DNA from: Amycolatopsis bullii | GTDB taxonomy: Bacteria; Actinomycetota; Actinomycetes; Mycobacteriales; Pseudonocardiaceae | Assembly (NCBI RefSeq): GCF_014654205.1 | Contig: NZ_BNAW01000034.1 | Span: 26,375-90,374, forward strand | Direction: 5' to 3' | DNA: 64,000 nucleotides | Notes under the pieces: model-generated | What the model was told of the DNA's origin: nothing | Database searches by the model: none | The model's input: only the letters and a program-made list of their open reading frames with translations | Shown: one piece after another, positions 58,759 to 64,000 of the stretch | How the letters are laid out: each line of letters opens with the position of its first letter | Numbering within the stretch: position 1 is the first letter of the stretch | Program-made: the position numbers and the translations under genes

Positions 58759-58992
58759 TCACATCGGCCGGCCGGGCTTCCGCTGCGAAACGCTGTTCTC
58801 GCGCAACGGCGGCTGCCACACCCGGGGTTCCGGGGACGCGGCGTCGTCGCCCGGCTGGTCGAGCGGGTCGGTCCCGTTCTGCCAGCGAGCCCAGTGAGCC
58901 GCGCACATCCTCCGCCAGAGGGCCGGCTCGTCGCACTGGTACCGCCGGCAGGTCGGCACCCGCTCCTGGTGATCGCTCACGTATCGCTCCAC
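58759..58992 (-). CDS. Small putative zinc-binding protein, hypothetical
   Basis: 77 residues. The N-terminal half has C-x4-C-x9-C-x2-H spacing (CRRYQCDEPALWRRMCAAHW, then ARWQNG), resembling the CxxxGCxxPxxxRGxCxxHYxRW treble-clef-like finger in small actinobacterial and phage proteins. The C-terminal half is Pro/Asp-rich and disordered. The stop abuts the hairpin at 58758. Function unknown; the cysteine pattern and isolated transcription unit argue that it is real. Confidence 0.6.
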   Translation of the reverse strand: MERYVSDHQERVPTCRRYQCDEPALWRRMCAAHWARWQNGTDPLDQPGDDAASPEPRVWQPPLRENSVSQRKPGRPM

Positions 58993-59163
58993 TCGCCATC
59001 GAACGTTCCGCGTTCAACTACCACAGCGACGGTGGCGTTGTCGATCCTCGGCGCCCTCGGTGAAGACGTCGATGATCGCCGTGGTTAACCGTCCGCTAAC
59101 CGGGAAAGCCTCCTGGACCGCCGGCCCCCGCCGGTGCCACCCCGGACGACGGAGGGAATTCTC

Positions 59164-60030
59164 GTGTTCCGTCACACGAAGCTGCTGCAGTTCGAAGCCA
59201 AGCCCGAAAAGCCGGACGCCGTCTACGCCCGCAAGCTCCAGGAACTCATCGGCGGCGCCTTCGGTGAGATGACCGTGACCATGCAGTACCTGTTCCAAGG
59301 CTGGAACTGCCGCATCGAAGGCAAGTACAAAGACCTGATCATGGACACCGCGACCGAAGAAATCGGCCACGTCGAAATGCTCGCCACCATGGTCGCCCGC
59401 CTGCTCGAAGGTGCCCCCTCGACCGTCACCGCCGAAGCCGTCAAAGACCCGGTGATGGCCGCGACGATCGGCGGGATGGACGTCCAGCAGGCCATCGTCG
59501 GCGGCGGCGGCGCCCTGCCCGCCGACAGCAACGGCTACCCCTGGAACGGCAAATACATCGTCGCCTCCGGCAACCTGCTCGCCGACTTCCGCGCGAACGT
59601 CGCCGCCGAGGCCCAGGGGCGGCTGCAGACCGCACGCCTGTACAACATGACCGACGACCCCGGCGTCAAGGCGATGCTCCAGTTCAACCTGGCCCGCGAC
59701 ACCGTCCACCAGAAGCAGTGGCTCGCCGCGATCGAAGAGCTCAAGGCCGACGGGCTGGAAGGCGACATCGCCCCCGGCGCCCTGCTCGACGAGGAAGACC
59801 AGACCCACAACCACACGATCTGGCACCTCTCCGACGGCCCGGACGGCGCAAAGGGCGCCAGCTGGACCACCGGCGCCGGCATCGAGTACCTGATGGACCC
59901 CGAGCCGCTCGGCGGCCCGGGCACCGCGCCGAAGCCCGACCCGGCGCTCTTCGGGACGTACGCGCCCCTGCAGGACGCCAAGGGCACGGCCAAGGGCAAG
60001 GCCAAGGAAGTCAAGAACAAGCTGACCTGA
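59164..60030 (+). CDS. Manganese (non-haem) catalase
   Basis: 288 residues; disproportionates hydrogen peroxide at a dimanganese site in a four-helix bundle. Ligand positions are visible: Glu in FGEMTVTMQYLFQGWN, Glu and His in TEEIGHVEMLATM, and a second Glu/His pair in AAEAQGRLQTARL and RDTVHQKQW. GGAGGG before the GTG at 59164 sets the start. The C-terminus is Lys-rich (KGTAKGKAKEVKNKLT). A strong terminator follows. Confidence 0.93.
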   Translation: MFRHTKLLQFEAKPEKPDAVYARKLQELIGGAFGEMTVTMQYLFQGWNCRIEGKYKDLIMDTATEEIGHVEMLATMVARLLEGAPSTVTAEAVKDPVMAATIGGMDVQQAIVGGGGALPADSNGYPWNGKYIVASGNLLADFRANVAAEAQGRLQTARLYNMTDDPGVKAMLQFNLARDTVHQKQWLAAIEELKADGLEGDIAPGALLDEEDQTHNHTIWHLSDGPDGAKGASWTTGAGIEYLMDPEPLGGPGTAPKPDPALFGTYAPLQDAKGTAKGKAKEVKNKLT

Positions 60031-60043
60031 CACCGCCCGTGAT

Positions 60044-60080
60044 CGGCGCGGGACCGCCTGAAGCCGGCGGTCCCGCGCCG
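60044..60080 (+). terminator. 15-bp hairpin terminator after the catalase gene
   Basis: CGGCGCGGGACCGCC and its exact complement are separated by 7 bases, starting 14 bases after the stop. Confidence 0.8.
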
Positions 60081-60174
60081 GTGGTGCGTCCGGGTGAGGA
60101 GGGCGACGTCACGGTGTCCGGGGCCGCCGGGCTGGGTATCCCCGCCGGAGATCACTCGCACCTCTGGAGGCCCA

Positions 60175-62358
<2,184 letters not shown>

Positions 62359-62372
62359 CCCCGGGCACGCGG

Positions 62373-62408
62373 GGTAGCCGGGCTCCGACGGCGGGCGACC
62401 CGGCTACC
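62373..62408 (+). terminator. Hairpin terminator after glgX
   Basis: GGTAGCCGGG and CCCGGCTACC form a perfect 10-bp stem with a 16-base loop, 14 bases after the stop. Confidence 0.7.
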
Positions 62409-62430
62409 GCCGCGTGAACGGGAGGCACCC

Positions 62431-62871
62431 ATGGACAAGGCGACGTACCGCATCGAGGTCGGCGCCCCGGCCCAGGCCTGCTACGACTGGTGGCGGCCGC
62501 TCACCCGGCTCCCCGAGATCTTCTCCGACGTCGAATCCGTCGAGGCGGTCACCGGCGACGAAACGCGGACGCGCTGGAAGGTGGCGGGGCCGGCCGGCGC
62601 CACCGTCGAGTGGGAAGCCCGGATCACCGAGGACTCCCCGCCGCACCGGCTCGCCTGGACCACGGCCGGCCAGGCCGATTCCGACGTCTCGAACGCCGGA
62701 GTCGTCCTCTTCGAAGACCTGGGCGACGGGCGCACCGCGCTGGAGGTCAGCCTCGAGTACGCCGTGCCCGGCGGGAAACTCGGCGAAGCGGTCGCCACCC
62801 TGCTGGCGAACCCGCAGCACAAGGTCGAGCGGGCCTGCACCGAGTTCAAGCGGATCATCGAAACCCGCTAG
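62431..62871 (+). CDS. SRPBCC family (polyketide cyclase/dehydrase-like) protein
   Basis: 146 residues with a START-like hydrophobic-ligand fold: IEVGAPAQACYDWWRPLTRLPEIFSDVESV, then TRTRWKVAGPAGATVEWEARITEDSPPHRLAW, and a long C-terminal helix. The same type of domain is common in stress-related proteins of actinomycetes, and no catalytic residues can be assigned. GGGAGG precedes ATG 62431. It is convergent with the DUF4383 gene across a hairpin. Confidence 0.87.
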   Translation: MDKATYRIEVGAPAQACYDWWRPLTRLPEIFSDVESVEAVTGDETRTRWKVAGPAGATVEWEARITEDSPPHRLAWTTAGQADSDVSNAGVVLFEDLGDGRTALEVSLEYAVPGGKLGEAVATLLANPQHKVERACTEFKRIIETR

Positions 62872-62879
62872 CACGGCAC

Positions 62880-62919
62880 GGGACGTCGGCGGGCCATGGT
62901 GAGCAGCCGCCGACGTCCC
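62880..62919. terminator. Bidirectional hairpin terminator
   Basis: GGGACGTCGGCGG and CCGCCGACGTCCC form a perfect 13-bp stem with a 14-base loop between convergent genes. Confidence 0.75.
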
Positions 62920-62946
62920 CCGGTGACCACGCGGGGCGCGTGGTGG

Positions 62947-63426
62947 TCAGCCGAGGCCGGGACCCCGGGCGGCGTGCGGCCCCGGACCGGCGGCGCTGCC
63001 CGCGCGGGCGGTCAGCAGGCCGAGGGCGATCATGCCGACGCCCAGGCCCAGGTGCAGCCAGTTGTCCGCGGTGTTGACCGGCACGAAGTTCGCGTCGCTG
63101 CCGTGGTCGATCAGCAGCCCGTACAGCCAGAGCACCAGGTAGACGGCACCGCCGGCGACGAGGAACAGGCGGGCACCGCGCGAGGTGCGGGCCGCGGCGA
63201 GGCCGACGACGCCGAACAGCAGGTGGACGATGTTGTGCAGCACCGAGACCATGAACACGCCGAGCAGCATGGCCATCGAGTCGTGGCCGGCGAAGCTCAG
63301 CTGGTCGTAGCCGGTGGTGATGCCCGGGATGAAACCGAGCACGCCGACCAGCAGGAAGACGACCGCGACGACCGCGGCGGCGACCTGCACGGGTGTTCTG
63401 GTCCGGGCGGGGGTGGCGGTGGACAT
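62947..63426 (-). CDS. DUF4383 four-helix membrane protein
   Basis: 159 residues with four membrane segments: VQVAAAVVAVVFLLVGVLGF, AMLLGVFMVSVLHNIVHLLFG, LFLVAGGAVYLVLWLYGLL and the last in HLGLGVGMIALGLL. The NIVHLLFGVVGL and NTADNWLHLGLGVGM blocks are typical of DUF4383. AAAGGAAC supports the start at 63426. Function unknown; members are widespread in actinomycetes and often near stress genes. Confidence 0.88.
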   Translation of the reverse strand: MSTATPARTRTPVQVAAAVVAVVFLLVGVLGFIPGITTGYDQLSFAGHDSMAMLLGVFMVSVLHNIVHLLFGVVGLAAARTSRGARLFLVAGGAVYLVLWLYGLLIDHGSDANFVPVNTADNWLHLGLGVGMIALGLLTARAGSAAGPGPHAARGPGLG

Positions 63427-63686
63427 GGCGGTTCCTTTCGCCGGGGCGCGCCGCGGCCGGCACCCGTTGGGCCGGCCGGAGGACCGCGCTACGCCGCGCG
63501 GCATACCCGTCCGCACCGCCGCTAAGCCCCCATCGGGGTCTCGCTGAGGTTGCGGATCACCGCCGCCGCGGTATCGCCCGGACGGCGGAACCCGGAAATC
63601 GCCCCCGGCCCCGGCGTGTATTCGCGGTCATGCCCGGGTACGCGCGCGGGAACAGCTCGTTCCCCGGCGGCGCAGGTGGGAGTCCG

Positions 63687-64000
63687 ATGACCGACACGGT
63701 GACACGCCCGGCTCCGATCCCGCACCGGCCGGTGTGGCGGGGCAAGCGCGGCGCGACGATCCTGAAGACGATCCGCACCACCGACCACAAGACGATCGGC
63801 GTGCTCTACCTGACGACGTCGTTCGGGTTCTTCCTGATCGGCGGCCTCACGGCCCTGCTGATGCGGGGCGAACTCGCCCGGCCCGGCCTGCAGTTCCTCT
63901 CCCCGGAGCAGTACAACCAGCTGTTCACCATGCACGGCACGATCATGCTGCTGCTCTACGCCACCCCGAACCTGTTCGGGTTCGCCAACTTCGTCCTGCC
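63687..64000 (+). CDS. ctaD: Cytochrome c oxidase subunit I, 5' part (cut by window end)
   Basis: The first 104 codons of the haem-copper oxidase catalytic subunit. The start MTDTVTRPAP...TIRTTDHKTIGVLYL is characteristic of actinobacterial CtaD. The first membrane helix (TSFGFFLIGGLTALLMRGE) and the FTMHGTIMLLLYATPN block, whose His is a haem ligand, are complete. GGGAG precedes the ATG at 63687. The 260 bases before it contain no other gene that I can support. Confidence 0.95.
   Translation, partial: MTDTVTRPAPIPHRPVWRGKRGATILKTIRTTDHKTIGVLYLTTSFGFFLIGGLTALLMRGELARPGLQFLSPEQYNQLFTMHGTIMLLLYATPNLFGFANFVL

Overview
The window looks like chromosome from a high-GC actinomycete, most probably Pseudonocardiales and Amycolatopsis-like. 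The reasons are GC-rich third codon positions throughout, a full-length Lsr2 nucleoid protein, many tightly overlapped GTGA/ATGA operons, secreted Tat/Sec carbohydrate hydrolases and a giant NRPS. Genus is an inference; there is no rRNA, tRNA, CRISPR array or clear insertion sequence.

Layout. (1) 1-16096, minus: the first 5,365 codons of a non-ribosomal peptide synthetase that runs off the left edge, A-PCP / C-A-PCP-E / C-A-PCP-E / C-A-PCP-E / C-A..., so residues 2-4 of the product should be D-configured. Its third adenylation domain carries a 60-bp in-frame palindromic insert. (2) 16097-17853: a 1.76-kb gene-poor gap with a C-rich, G-quadruplex-prone tract, then lsr2. (3) 18.6-24.9 kb: a secreted tripeptidyl-aminopeptidase-type hydrolase, a SRPBCC/acyl-CoA-ligase fusion preceded by a 12-codon overlapping leader ORF, a LacI regulator with a perfect operator, and a ROK regulator. 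(4) 25.1-40.7 kb: a complete non-phosphorylating L-fucose route. A seven-gene minus operon (L-fuconate dehydratase, SDR, sugar ABC importer, aldose dehydrogenase, broken alpha-L-fucosidase) diverges from a six-gene plus operon (diketo-deoxyfuconate hydrolase, fuconolactonase, then larA-larB-larC-larE). A FadR-type GntR gene lies at the far end of the minus operon. Four copies of one operator lie before the GntR gene and in the divergent promoter region. (5) 40.7-47.3 kb: WYL, GlxA-like and TetR regulators with VOC proteins and aldo-keto reductases, plus a secreted GH12 enzyme. (6) 47.3-53.1 kb: GH63-like hydrolase and a CUT1 importer without ATPase, divergent from its LacI regulator. (7) 53.3-57.1 kb: secreted arabinan set (SGNH esterase, GH43, GH54-CBM42), probably controlled by the LacI protein of region 3. 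(8) 57.3-64 kb: HxlR/QorB-type pair, manganese catalase, GlgX, small proteins and the 5' end of ctaD.

How it works together: region 4 would release, import and oxidise L-fucose to pyruvate and L-lactate, and the co-transcribed nickel-pincer lactate racemase system would interconvert the lactate enantiomers. Regions 5-7 supply sensing and digestion of plant polysaccharides. The NRPS is a separate secondary-metabolite locus, with lsr2, a known silencer of such loci in related bacteria, as its neighbour across the gap.
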